This document shows, in pieces, positions 32,810-41,113 of a stretch of 64,000 nt of DNA. Within the stretch, counting starts at the first letter, position 1. Every line of letters begins with the position of its first letter. The notes under the pieces are model-generated. The model was not told the DNA's origin. It saw only the letters and a program-made list of their open reading frames with translations, and searched no databases. The position numbers were made by a program, and so were the translations under genes. The stretch comes from Bugula neritina (taxonomy: Eukaryota > Bryozoa > Gymnolaemata > Cheilostomatida > Bugulidae), in assembly GCA_964035545.1 (NCBI GenBank), contig OZ037770.1, positions 8,717,473 through 8,781,472 on the forward strand. Direction: 5' to 3'.

Positions 32810-33216
32810 GACAGCGGACACCTAACTACTAGTTTCAATCTTCTTATGTCAGTGTGATAGCATTGTGTGAAATTGGGCAAATTCCTTGCTACATCTTATA
32901 TTGATTGTATTATTGATTTATTAATTCAAGCGAGTAATCAATCTGAAAACTGTTTTCTTTTTATCCTTGAATAAATTTCTCAATATCACTCTCAAAGTAT
33001 TTTGCTAATTATGTGAGACTATAATTTCTTTAGCCTTATTTTTTAAACAAATAATTGCTTTGTTTGCTGGAAAAAAGAGTCTTAACCAGTATTAGATTAA
33101 CTCACTATACAAATATGAACAGCAATTCTATGCAACATTATATATGCATTAGGTTTGAATTGAAACTGCATAATAGAAACTATATAAACAATATAGTTTT
33201 ACAAATAAGGCCATAT
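32810..33216. other. Intergenic stretch, nothing recognised
   Basis: Upstream of the protease gene ATG, so it should hold its promoter and 5' UTR, but no clear motif is visible. Confidence 0.5.
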
Positions 33217-33619
33217 TGTAGTGAATTTTGCCAGTTCACTATTATTATGTGTGGGTCTACTTAAACAAAGCCATTGCACCAGGTTGCTAAGATAACTTTA
33301 TTATTTACACAAATACAAGAAGGTTATTTACTGCTAGCATGAATAGAAAACGATTACATAATTAGTGAGCTTTAATACACAACTACTCTAAATGAAGTCC
33401 CAAGCTGCTCTGCCGGCTAAATACTCAGCACACTGCAACTACGAGTAGCTAGCTCCACCTGCTATCAATTAGTGTGACTGTCCTGATTGGTGGTTACTAG
33501 TGGTGCCACTGCTGTCCGTAGCTACAATCCGACAGGGTCGAACTCACAATATAATAAACAATATAGAGTGAACCTTTTCGATTAATACAATAATAATTGC
33601 ACTACTAAAATCCATCACA
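33217..33619 (-). repeat. 3' LTR of gypsy element 2
   Basis: On the + strand begins TGTAGTGAATTTTGCC and ends AATCCATCACA; pairs with 40705-41113. Confidence 0.95.
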
Positions 33620-33634
33620 CTCTCCTCACCTATC
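33620..33634 (-). promoter_or_regulatory. Polypurine tract of gypsy element 2
   Basis: On the - strand AGGTGAGGAGAG directly precedes the 3' LTR. Confidence 0.7.
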
Positions 33635-33870
33635 GAAAAGTACTCTCTATACTTAATATTTACATGACAGTAACACACGAATAATGATTAAAATAACATA
33701 GGTTTTTACAAAACTAGAGGTACACACCTGAACAAGAGAAAAATATATACAGGGTAAATAATATAAGTATAATAACACGAGTCTTCACGCCGTAGTCCAT
33801 AACACCTATTTACATTACTTGACTAGCCCGAATGGGGGGGGGGGTACGTGTGTAGGTGGCCGCACTTCTA

Positions 33871-34215
33871 TCACTTCTTCGCCAGCCGTTTCTCTAGTCG
33901 GGTCTGCAACTTAGCCAGCTCGGTGGCCGCTCGCTTCTGTTCCTTACTGAGGCGGGCCATACGCCGTTGCACTTTCCTAATGTCAGTTAGTAGGGACTGG
34001 TCAGGGTCGCTGTCATCTCGGGGTGTGTTGCTAGCACCCCTCTTCTTCTTGTGGGTGTGTCGGGGCACATAGGAGATCGTCGTCGTCGGGGGTTGTGAGT
34101 CCTTAGTTACAGCGCGTCCAGTACGGGTTACTATGACGCGTAGAGGTCGAGTGGTTACGTCTGGAGGGTAGGTTGTCGTTGTCTCAGAGGGTTGAGGGTC
34201 TGCATCAGAGTCACT
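33871..34215 (-). CDS. Basic coiled-coil continuation of gypsy ORF3 (element 2)
   Basis: The frame is open from about 34230 to the stop at 33871. It reads an acidic Ser/Asp start (ESDSDADPQPSE), a Thr/Pro stretch, RVIVTRTGRAVTKD, then HTHKKKRGA and a predicted coiled coil (VQRRMARLSKEQKRAATEL, LQTRLEKRLAKK). It lacks its own ATG at a sensible place and overlaps the end of the zinc-finger ORF in another frame. It is probably the C-terminal half of the same protein, joined by one frame shift near 34225 (mutation or recoding). The equivalent region in element 1 is 8835-9135. A run of eleven G lies just beyond the stop at 33834-33844. Confidence 0.65.
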   Translation of the reverse strand, partial: SDSDADPQPSETTTTYPPDVTTRPLRVIVTRTGRAVTKDSQPPTTTISYVPRHTHKKKRGASNTPRDDSDPDQSLLTDIRKVQRRMARLSKEQKRAATELAKLQTRLEKRLAKK

Positions 34216-34217
34216 CT

Positions 34218-35079
34218 CTACTGTAGGTCGGGTAGCGGGAAGTGGTCTAGGAGAGTCTGTCGTCGGTCTGGGTCGGTCACGTGAGGTAGTATCAGATCCC
34301 TGAACTCAGTGTAGGAGTCCGCGTCAACTTCATATAAGTGTCCAATGTAGCAATCTCGAGTCCGTTGATGTCGTAGTATAGTGTCCCTGCAGAAGTGGTG
34401 GACTCCGCAGGGACAGAAAGTCACAGTAAAAGGTTGGGGGACATGTATTTTAAGTCTCTTGGTAGTGGATAGTGTTCGTCTACACTCAGTACATTGTCTA
34501 TTATCGTCTGACCCTACTAGTGCTTGAATCAGCGTACGAGTCCGTCGAGTCGTCCAGTTAGTCCGTTCGAGTAAGGCTTGTGGCAGTGCTAAAGTATTGT
34601 CATTGGCTACAGTCAAGTCGGTTATGTCCATCTGCATCGCAGTGTGTCGGTCGGTGTTTGTCGGGGAGTCCGTAAGCGTCGATAAGTGTATGTCGGACAG
34701 CATGTCTACCCCTGCTTCTGACATGCTGTCCCAGTTAGTCGTAGGTGTGTCAAGTAATGCCTGTATCTCGTCAGATACAGGCTCAGTCTCACCTGCAATA
34801 GAGTATTCAAATTCATGTGTTATTTGAATTATACTCTATGCGTGGGACTCCCGTTCCAAACGATATTGATAATCGAGTCTCACAGTCTGTCACTCACTGA
34901 TCGTATAATCAGCTGAGTCGACCGTCCCACTCTAACTATCAAATATTGTCTGATGTCAGGAGTTTCAACTTTATAATTATGATAAAGTGAGACTGCTGTC
35001 GCTACCAGAGTAAATTCTAATTAATTATTATAGAATTTCTAGTAGACTTACCCCCCAAAACAGTTGCTGCATTAGACAT
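34218..35079 (-). CDS. Gypsy accessory ORF3: spliced Cys/His zinc-finger protein (element 2)
   Basis: Exon 1 is 35079-35052, ATG plus 28 nt in all, ending at donor GGG|GTAAGT. Exon 2 is 34792-34218, after acceptor CTATTGCAG. The 259-nt intron removes stops, and the joined frame stays open for 200 codons. The N-terminal part is acidic. The finger module at 34493-34350 has C-x2-C-x12-H-x9-C-x-C and then FCRDTILRHQRT with another Cys, and ends in GHLYEVDADSY. The same layout occurs in element 1 (9182-9925). The position downstream of pol recalls env or other accessory genes, but no signal peptide or membrane segment exists. Role unknown; nucleic-acid binding is inferred from the fingers and the basic coiled coil that follows. 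Confidence 0.75.
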
Positions 35080-35320
35080 AATGATGCTGTTGTTTTCTTA
35101 GGGCTCGTAGATAGCCAAATTGTTTACTGCAAAAGACGTGCTGCCTGTTTGCTAGCTGTAATTGAAAAGAGCGCTCACAGCTAGAGTGCTTATGTAACAC
35201 CCTATACGCTGTTGAGTTGGCTACGCTCTGCTGACCCCCGGCTGACCTATTCAATCCGCCACTGGGTCGCCTGTTATCAATTACCTCGCTCCCCCAGACT
35301 TCTTTGTGAATGTCGCCATG

Positions 35321-37240
35321 CTACAGAATACTGTGCATGTCGACCAAGTCACACAAGAAGTCTTTCAAATAAGATGGTGGCGCCCTGGTACGTTGGCTAC
35401 GGTCCAACGGTACCGGGGAGTTTGCTGCGACTGGTGACTCTTCCACCACGGGTGGTGTCGCCAGTACGGGGGGGTCCACCAGTACGGGTGGCCCTCCCCC
35501 AGCTGCCTCTCCCTCATTATTTTGAGGAATTTCCATCTCATCCGGAACGATGGGCCTGTCGACCGGCTCCACAGGTGGTGGGGCCGGCTCTGACAGGTCT
35601 TCAGGTGTGTCGGCCTCCTCTTCCTGGGGTGGAGGAGGCTGGGGCTGGTCGGCCGACGCATCAGCCGCCCCGTCCTGGTTTGGCAGTATCTCCTCAATCT
35701 CTCGATACGCCATGGGTCGCCCCCTCATAGAAGGGCGCCTAGCTGGCTCTAAGAGAGGAGGTGCTTGACCTGCCGCATCAGGATTTGCCCAGTGAGGTTT
35801 TAGCCGTGCCACGTTCTGAATCGACACTTGTCCAGACCATTCCACTTTGTAGGTATGGTTTGGCATTACCTCAATTACGCAGTAGGGACCTACGAACTTC
35901 GGCTGCAACTTGGCTGCCTGTCCGCGCCTGCGGCGATGACTGGTCATCCAGACCCAGTCCCCCACCTTGTATAAAGGTGGGTCGTCAGAGTCACCACTTC
36001 TGACCTGCCACTGCTGCTCACATAGCACCTCGTGAGCCGTCCCCATGCGTTTTACGAGCTTGTCCACGTAGTCGTGGACATTGCTCTCGGGAGTCGGAAC
36101 ATGATAGGTTACGTGCTCAGGAACCCTGGTTTCTCTCCCCAGCATGAGAAAATTAGGGGTCTCCAGTGTACTGGAGTGAGGGGTACTACGGTACGCTCGC
36201 ATGATCTGCGGCAACACCAAGTCCCACTCTTTCTGGCTCCTACCGATAAGCAGGCTTCTCAGAGAGTCCCCTAGCATTCGGTTGTTCCGCTCCACAACCC
36301 CGTTCCCTTGCGGGTGATACGGGGTCGTCCGACTCTGGTTTACCCCCCACACTTTACAGAGATCGCTCATGAGTTGCGACTGAAACTGGGCGCCTTGGTC
36401 AGAGTGTATCTGCTCCGGCAAGCCGAAATAGCAGAACACCTGCTGATCCAAGGCTCTGGCCACCGAGGGGGCCGACGCATCTGGAATAGCCAGTGCATCG
36501 GCCCACCGCGTGAAATGGTCAGTTAATACCAGTATCCAGTTATTACCTCTCGCTGTTGTGGGCATGGGCCCTACCAGATCGACAGCAACCACCTGCCACG
36601 GACGACCGGCATGGAGGCGACGCCTCCCTGCGGTCTCAGTGGGGCGGCCATGCTTGCTAGCTTGGCACACCTCGCACTTCCGCGCCCGGAGTCGGACATC
36701 CCGGGTCATACCGGGCCAAAACCACTGGAGTTGAAGACACCTAGTCACCCGGCTAGCTCCTGCGTGAGCTTGCTTATGGGTGTCCCAGATCAACTCCCGC
36801 CTCAGAGCTGACGGGCAGACTACCCTCTCTCGTTCACTGCGATTGGTGCCGGCTGCCAACGTGATCGTTAGCAGCCCATCGCTGTTGAACCTGAGGGAGT
36901 CCCAGCGGTCACAGAAGTACTTAAACTCAGTACTCTTCACTCGCTGTTCGGCCTCACTCGGCCGCCGTCCCTCCTTCTTGGCCCGGACTAGGTCAGCTAC
37001 CACTCCTGGTAGCGTAGCCTGGAGCCGACATAGCTCCCTGACGTTCCGAAGCAACGTTGGGTTTGCGTGAAGGTTGTTAACAGCTTTGTTAGGAGATTCG
37101 GACAGGAGTTGCCCTTCTTCCCAGCTGTACACACCCGCTTTCCCCAACTGCGCTTCGACGTCCGAGCGAGGGGGTCCACCGTCCCTGCGCTCGATATTCT
37201 GGCACTGCTTACACCATCTGCCTGGCGGCGGCTGAGTCCA
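35321..37240 (-). CDS. Gypsy element 2 integrase with proline-rich C-terminus
   Basis: A long open frame of more than 600 codons. The zinc-binding HHCC (HKQAH ... CEVCQASK) comes first, then a DDE core with VAVDLVGPM, IHSDQGAQF and GVVERNN all intact, then the GDWVW / QPKFVGPY / HTYKVEWSGQVSIQN region that gypsy elements have after the core (GPY/F-type), and a proline/acid-rich tail ending near PPSYLKDFLCD. It integrates the cDNA into the host genome in the family. It is in a different frame from RNase H because of a shift near 37215. No chromodomain is recognised. Confidence 0.9.
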   Translation of the reverse strand, partial: WTQPPPGRWCKQCQNIERRDGGPPRSDVEAQLGKAGVYSWEEGQLLSESPNKAVNNLHANPTLLRNVRELCRLQATLPGVVADLVRAKKEGRRPSEAEQRVKSTEFKYFCDRWDSLRFNSDGLLTITLAAGTNRSERERVVCPSALRRELIWDTHKQAHAGASRVTRCLQLQWFWPGMTRDVRLRARKCEVCQASKHGRPTETAGRRRLHAGRPWQVVAVDLVGPMPTTARGNNWILVLTDHFTRWADALAIPDASAPSVARALDQQVFCYFGLPEQIHSDQGAQFQSQLMSDLCKVWGVNQSRTTPYHPQGNGVVERNNRMLGDSLRSLLIGRSQKEWDLVLPQIMRAYRSTPHSSTLETPNFLMLGRETRVPEHVTYHVPTPESNVHDYVDKLVKRMGTAHEVLCEQQWQVRSGDSDDPPLYKVGDWVWMTSHRRRRGQAAKLQPKFVGPYCVIEVMPNHTYKVEWSGQVSIQNVARLKPHWANPDAAGQAPPLLEPARRPSMRGRPMAYREIEEILPNQDGAADASADQPQPPPPQEEEADTPEDLSEPAPPPVEPVDRPIVPDEMEIPQNNEGEAAGGGPPVLVDPPVLATPPVVEESPVAANSPVPLDRSQRTRAPPSYLKDFLCDLVDMHSIL

Positions 37241-37680
37241 TCTGCATTACCGTGTTTCTTACCGGGTCGATGCTCGATCCGATAAGAAAACTCTGCCAGG
37301 ATCTCTAGCCAGCGCGCTACTTGGCTTGATGGTTCTGCTCGTCGACACAGCCATATCAGGGACGCATGATCCGTCCGAAGCCGGAATGTGCGCCCATATA
37401 GATATGGTCTAAAGTGTTTGACCGCCTTGACTACTGCCAAGAGTTCCCTCCTGGTTGTACAGTAGTTCTTCTCAGGCGCCGACAGGGCCTTGCTATAGTA
37501 AGCCACCACCACCTCGCGACCATCTTGGACCTGCGATAGCACAGCCCCCACATTATGGTTACTGGCATCAGTATCCAAAATATACTCCTTCGCAGGGTCA
37601 GGATACGCCAAGATGGGTGCTTCCACCAGGCGATCCTTCAGGTGGTCAAATGCCTTCTGCTCAGCCTGCGTCCACTGCCA
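37200..37680 (-). CDS. Gypsy element 2 RNase H
   Basis: Begins after an in-frame TGA at about 37683 that separates it from RT. Shows ILDTDASNHNVGAVL (Asp), YCTTRRELLAVV (Glu), RTDHASLIWL (Asp) and GNADGLSR (Asp), so all four RNase H acidic residues are present. Leaves frame near 37215, before the integrase. Confidence 0.9.
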
Positions 37681-39162
37681 TCACACCCCCTTTGCGGTCA
37701 GCCGATTTAACGGCTGTGAAATTCCGGCGAAGTCTGGTATGTACTGACGATAGTACCCTACCAGCCCCAGGAATGCCCGCAATTCAGAGAAGTCGACAGA
37801 GACGGCCCAGTCCCTCACAGCCCGTACCTTCTCGGGGTCGGTGGCGACCCAGTCTCGACCAACTACATGGCCCAGGTACTTAACCTCGCGTTGCAGTAAT
37901 GCACACTTCGAGGGCTTTAGCTTCAAGCTCGCAGCTCGGAGTCTGTCGAACACCTCCCTGAGTTGACTGACATGTGTGTCGAAGTCGGGGGAGATGACGA
38001 TGACATCATCGAGATAGATGAGCAAGGTATTCCAGTGCAGTCCACTCAGGACCTGCTCCATGAGTCGCTGGAAGGTGGCTGGTGCGGACGTAAGTCCGAA
38101 TGGCAACACCTTCCATTTCCAGAGCCCATCCCGCGTTATAAACGCGGCCTTGTCCTGTGCTTCAGGACTCAGGGGCACCTGCCAATACCCGCTTAGCAAG
38201 TCCAACAGGCTGAAGAACTTGCTACCAGCTAAGGCATCGAGCGACTCATCGATCCTCGGGAGAGGGTAAGCGTCCTGGATGGTCACGCTGTTCAGCCTGC
38301 GATAGTCAACGCAAAACCTCCAGCTACCACCCTTTTTCCGAACCAGGACGACTGGAGAACTCCAGGCCCCATGGCCTGGCTCAATCAGGTCCCGGTTCAG
38401 AAGGTCTTGCACCTGACGGCTCACTTCTCTCTCCTTCTCAGGACCTAACCGGCGGGTCGGCTGCCGAATCGGCGCCGTCCCCGCCGCCAGGGGTATCTCA
38501 TGACAGACAGTCTTAGTCAGACCCATGTCATGGTCGCCGCAACTAAACACGTCCTTGTACTCAGAGAGTAGCCGCGCCATCACCAGGCGTTCTCGCTTGC
38601 TCTCACAGCCATCACAGGCATCCTCGTACAACTCTGCTACGTGTTCAGGCACCGGCCCCCTGCCGTCTCTAGTGGGTACTCCCCGGGCGTCGTCCGCTGT
38701 TTCCAGCGCGGGCCCTACATCCTCCTCTTGCACGGAGTGGAACTTCCCTACTAGAGACCCAGCCGGTAATTCTACCGGCTCCGTGAAAGGGTTTACGCAC
38801 TGAACCAGGAACTCCCCCCGCTCATCCAGCCTATTCAGACTGTTAGCGAGCTGGACGCCCCCCAGTGCACCTTCCACCACTCTGAGCTCGGAGATTTCCC
38901 TACAGTTCACTCTGCAGCGAACTGTAGCCCGGGAGCGCCCAGGTACAGTACAGCGCTGTACCACCTGCACTCCCCCCACCAAGGGTCGGCCAAATCGGTC
39001 GACACAGGCCAGCTCACGCCCCGCCATCACTACTGCCGACTTGCTAAAGTCTATGTAGCACCTGTGTCGTTTCAGAAATGGCATGCCCAAGATGGCATCC
39101 TCCTTGAGTTGACTGACAATGAAGGTCTCACTGATCGTCTGATCACGGACTCTACCAGTCAA
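37681..39162 (-). CDS. Gypsy element 2 protease C-terminus and reverse transcriptase
   Basis: An open frame of 493 codons. It starts with the end of the protease domain (DAILGMPFLKRH) and a linker, then RT: GSWRFCVDYRRLNSV, DAYPLPRID, FSLLDLLSGYWQV, FGLTSAPATFQRLM, LIYLDDVIVISPD (catalytic YLDD), LKLKPSKCAL and FLGLVGYYRQYIPDF. All core RT motifs are intact. Upstream it is separated from the protease active-site ORF by one TAA (about 39175). Confidence 0.93.
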   Translation of the reverse strand: MTGRVRDQTISETFIVSQLKEDAILGMPFLKRHRCYIDFSKSAVVMAGRELACVDRFGRPLVGGVQVVQRCTVPGRSRATVRCRVNCREISELRVVEGALGGVQLANSLNRLDERGEFLVQCVNPFTEPVELPAGSLVGKFHSVQEEDVGPALETADDARGVPTRDGRGPVPEHVAELYEDACDGCESKRERLVMARLLSEYKDVFSCGDHDMGLTKTVCHEIPLAAGTAPIRQPTRRLGPEKEREVSRQVQDLLNRDLIEPGHGAWSSPVVLVRKKGGSWRFCVDYRRLNSVTIQDAYPLPRIDESLDALAGSKFFSLLDLLSGYWQVPLSPEAQDKAAFITRDGLWKWKVLPFGLTSAPATFQRLMEQVLSGLHWNTLLIYLDDVIVISPDFDTHVSQLREVFDRLRAASLKLKPSKCALLQREVKYLGHVVGRDWVATDPEKVRAVRDWAVSVDFSELRAFLGLVGYYRQYIPDFAGISQPLNRLTAKGV

Positions 39163-39174
39163 CTGGATTACCCG

Positions 39175-39825
39175 TTAGAAAGGAATACACGACCCGTCCG
39201 CCAACGTGCCGTGCTCCCCTTCATATGGTTCTAGGCTAGCCCTGTCCCTGGCACTGAGAGTGTCGAATAGACGTCGACTCAGTAGATTTGTGGTGCACCC
39301 AGTATCCAACAGGAATGTGACAGCTTTGCCAGCAAGTTTGCCGGGGAGGAAATAGCTGCTTCCATATGGCTGAGCGCTCACTGAGCGATTTGTCTCTTGA
39401 GGCGACACCTCATGTGCATGGAGTTGGGGATGCACCTGTGCTTTTCGGTTGCGAGGGGGTCGTCGATGTTGCATGGGCGGGCAGGGTACGTCTCGGTCTC
39501 GCTCACACACGGGCGGCCGAGTGAATTCTCGGACTGATGCTCGTGTGGGCAACCGAGGAAAATCCCTGTTGTGCTCCCACTCGTCGTTCACTCCCTCATC
39601 AAGCAAACCTTCAAAGCGGTTTTTGAGTGCCCAAGCCGGAGGTATTGGTGGGCCTTGCGGCCTACTCACTCTCCTTGGGGCTTGCCACTCTGGCGAAGGC
39701 GGCCTCCTCACCCGGTGGGGTGTGGGCCGTAGCCTCTGCCTTGGGGGGTTAAACTGGGGCCCACGGTAGGCGGAAGTTACCGTGGGCCGTCGCTGTTTAA
39801 CCGCCTCCCACTGCCGCGGAGGCAA
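39175..39825 (-). CDS. Gypsy element 2 protease active-site ORF
   Basis: A proline/arginine-rich linker leads to FLLDTGCTTNLLSRRLF, a retropepsin DTG active site with an otherwise normal surround. Runs to GSCIPF and then TAA. The frame differs from gag upstream, as expected if pol is reached by frameshifting, although no slippery site was identified. Confidence 0.85.
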   Translation of the reverse strand: MPPRQWEAVKQRRPTVTSAYRGPQFNPPRQRLRPTPHRVRRPPSPEWQAPRRVSRPQGPPIPPAWALKNRFEGLLDEGVNDEWEHNRDFPRLPTRASVREFTRPPVCERDRDVPCPPMQHRRPPRNRKAQVHPQLHAHEVSPQETNRSVSAQPYGSSYFLPGKLAGKAVTFLLDTGCTTNLLSRRLFDTLSARDRASLEPYEGEHGTLADGSCIPF

Positions 39826-39829
39826 CTTC

Positions 39830-40649
39830 GTATGAAGTGCCCACCACTACCACAGCCCTAGCATACGGGGCCGCGCCTGTCGTCGACAGCTACCGACGAC
39901 CTCCTGGGTCTCTCGGCTGTCGCCTGCTGGCGCAGTTGCCTGATCTCGGCTAGCAGTTCTCGAATCAAGCTCTTGGTCAAGCTAGTAGATTCGTCTGCTG
40001 CTGCCGCTGCGACCTGTACAGCTGTCTTCGCCGGCGACGTCGACACGTCGTCTGCCCCGACCTGCTGTACTGTCGCACCAGGTCGACCTGCAATGTCGGC
40101 TTGGAAATAGGCATTCCAAAGCCTTAGAGCTCTCTCCATAGTCTCAACTTCAGCCACCAGCAGATGCTGTTTCAGACCGAGGTTGTTAATAGACTGGAGG
40201 AATGCATCCAGTGCTAGGCTCTGTCGACTGTCGGCAGGCAAGTCGCTGTAAGCAACTTGTGCCAGTCGTTCGACTGCGGTAGCATGCTCTCGCAGATTGG
40301 TCTTAGGATTTCTCCTAAGACTCTGCAGTTGCACGCGAGCATCTCGAGCGGTTAATCCAAACCGAGCTCGTAGTGCTTCAAATATGTCACCGACATTCTG
40401 GCTTATCCCATAGGGTTTAGCCGGCCCTGTCAGACATAACCGCAGCTAGATCAGAGTAACCCTATTCGGCCATCCGCAGATGTCCGCCACATCACTAAAC
40501 TCAGTGATGAATTGCTCCACATCCTCTTCCCCTAAGAAGATGGGAGCCCGCAAGTGGTACCTGTCCATAGGCAGCGCTGGGCCGCCTATGTGATCCTCCT
40601 CTACTGCTGCTGGCTCCTGTCTGGGCGCGTCGACGACTTCGTCGGCCAT
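39830..40649 (-). CDS. Gypsy element 2 gag
   Basis: ATG at 40649, about 55 bases after the primer binding site. A capsid-like segment (EDVEQFITEF, ALRARFG, NLREHATAVERL) leads to a CCHC zinc knuckle at about 39855-39815 with C-x2-C-x4-H-x4-C spacing. Two TAG codons interrupt it: about 40445, where element 1 has Gln, and inside the knuckle at about 39853. Otherwise one continuous frame. Confidence 0.85.
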
Positions 40650-40683
40650 CTTACTCCCTGGCTAGGGGCATTTGTATTAAGTG

Positions 40684-40703
40684 GAATCCCACTGCTGCCA
40701 CCA
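40684..40703 (-). promoter_or_regulatory. Primer binding site of gypsy element 2 (tRNA-Leu)
   Basis: On the - strand TGGTGGCAGCAGTGGGATTC starts one base after the 5' LTR. The + strand reads like the 3' end of animal tRNA-Leu (GAATCCCAC..GCTGCCACCA) with a single difference, so tRNA-Leu (AAG/TAG type) is the likely primer. The match is from memory. Confidence 0.7.
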
Positions 40704-40704
40704 G

Positions 40705-41113
40705 TGTAGTGAATTTTGCCAGTTCACTATTATTATGTGTGGGTCTACTTAAACAAAGCCACTGCACCAGGTTGTTTACGCTAAGATAACTTTATTATTT
40801 ACACAAATACAAGAAGGTTATTTACTGCTAGCATGAATAGAAAACGATTACATAATTAGTGAGCTTTAATACACAACTACTCTAAATGAAGTCCCAAGCT
40901 GCTCTGCCGGCTAGCTACTCAGCGCACTGCAACTACGAGTAGCTAGCTCCACCTGCTATCAATTAGTGTGACTGTCCTGATTGGTGGTTACTAGTGGTGC
41001 CACTGCTGTCCATAGCTACAATCCGACAGGGTCGAACTCACAATATAATAAACAATATAGAGTGAACCTTTTCGATTAATACAATAATAATTGCACTACT
41101 AAAATCCATCACA
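40705..41113 (-). repeat. 5' LTR of gypsy element 2
   Basis: 409 bp, TGTAGTG...CATCACA on the + strand; about 99 percent like 33217-33619 apart from a 6-bp indel (TTTACG). Confidence 0.95.

Larger units (their letters stand above)
33217..41113 (-). mobile_element. Ty3/gypsy LTR retrotransposon 2, full length and young
   Basis: LTRs of 403 and 409 bp differ by about five substitutions and one 6-bp indel by eye. Flanks are ATAT (33213-33216) and CTAT (41114-41117), an imperfect 4-bp target duplication. The internal order matches element 1. Coding lesions are few: TAG in gag (about 40445), TAG in the nucleocapsid knuckle (about 39853), TAA after the protease (about 39175), TGA between RT and RNase H (about 37683), and frame shifts near 37215 and 34225. 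It carries an additional spliced ORF between pol and the 3' LTR. Confidence 0.97.

Noticed and set aside
35212-35730. Long + strand frames opposite the gypsy pol, with similar ones at 37455-37883, 10079-10540 and 39449-39769
   Set aside because: They are antisense shadows of GC-rich coding sequence, with no independent domain.
39175-40445. Programmed stop-codon readthrough in gypsy element 2 gag-pol
   Set aside because: There are several stops in different places, and the first falls in the middle of capsid where element 1 has Gln; mutation is the simpler explanation.
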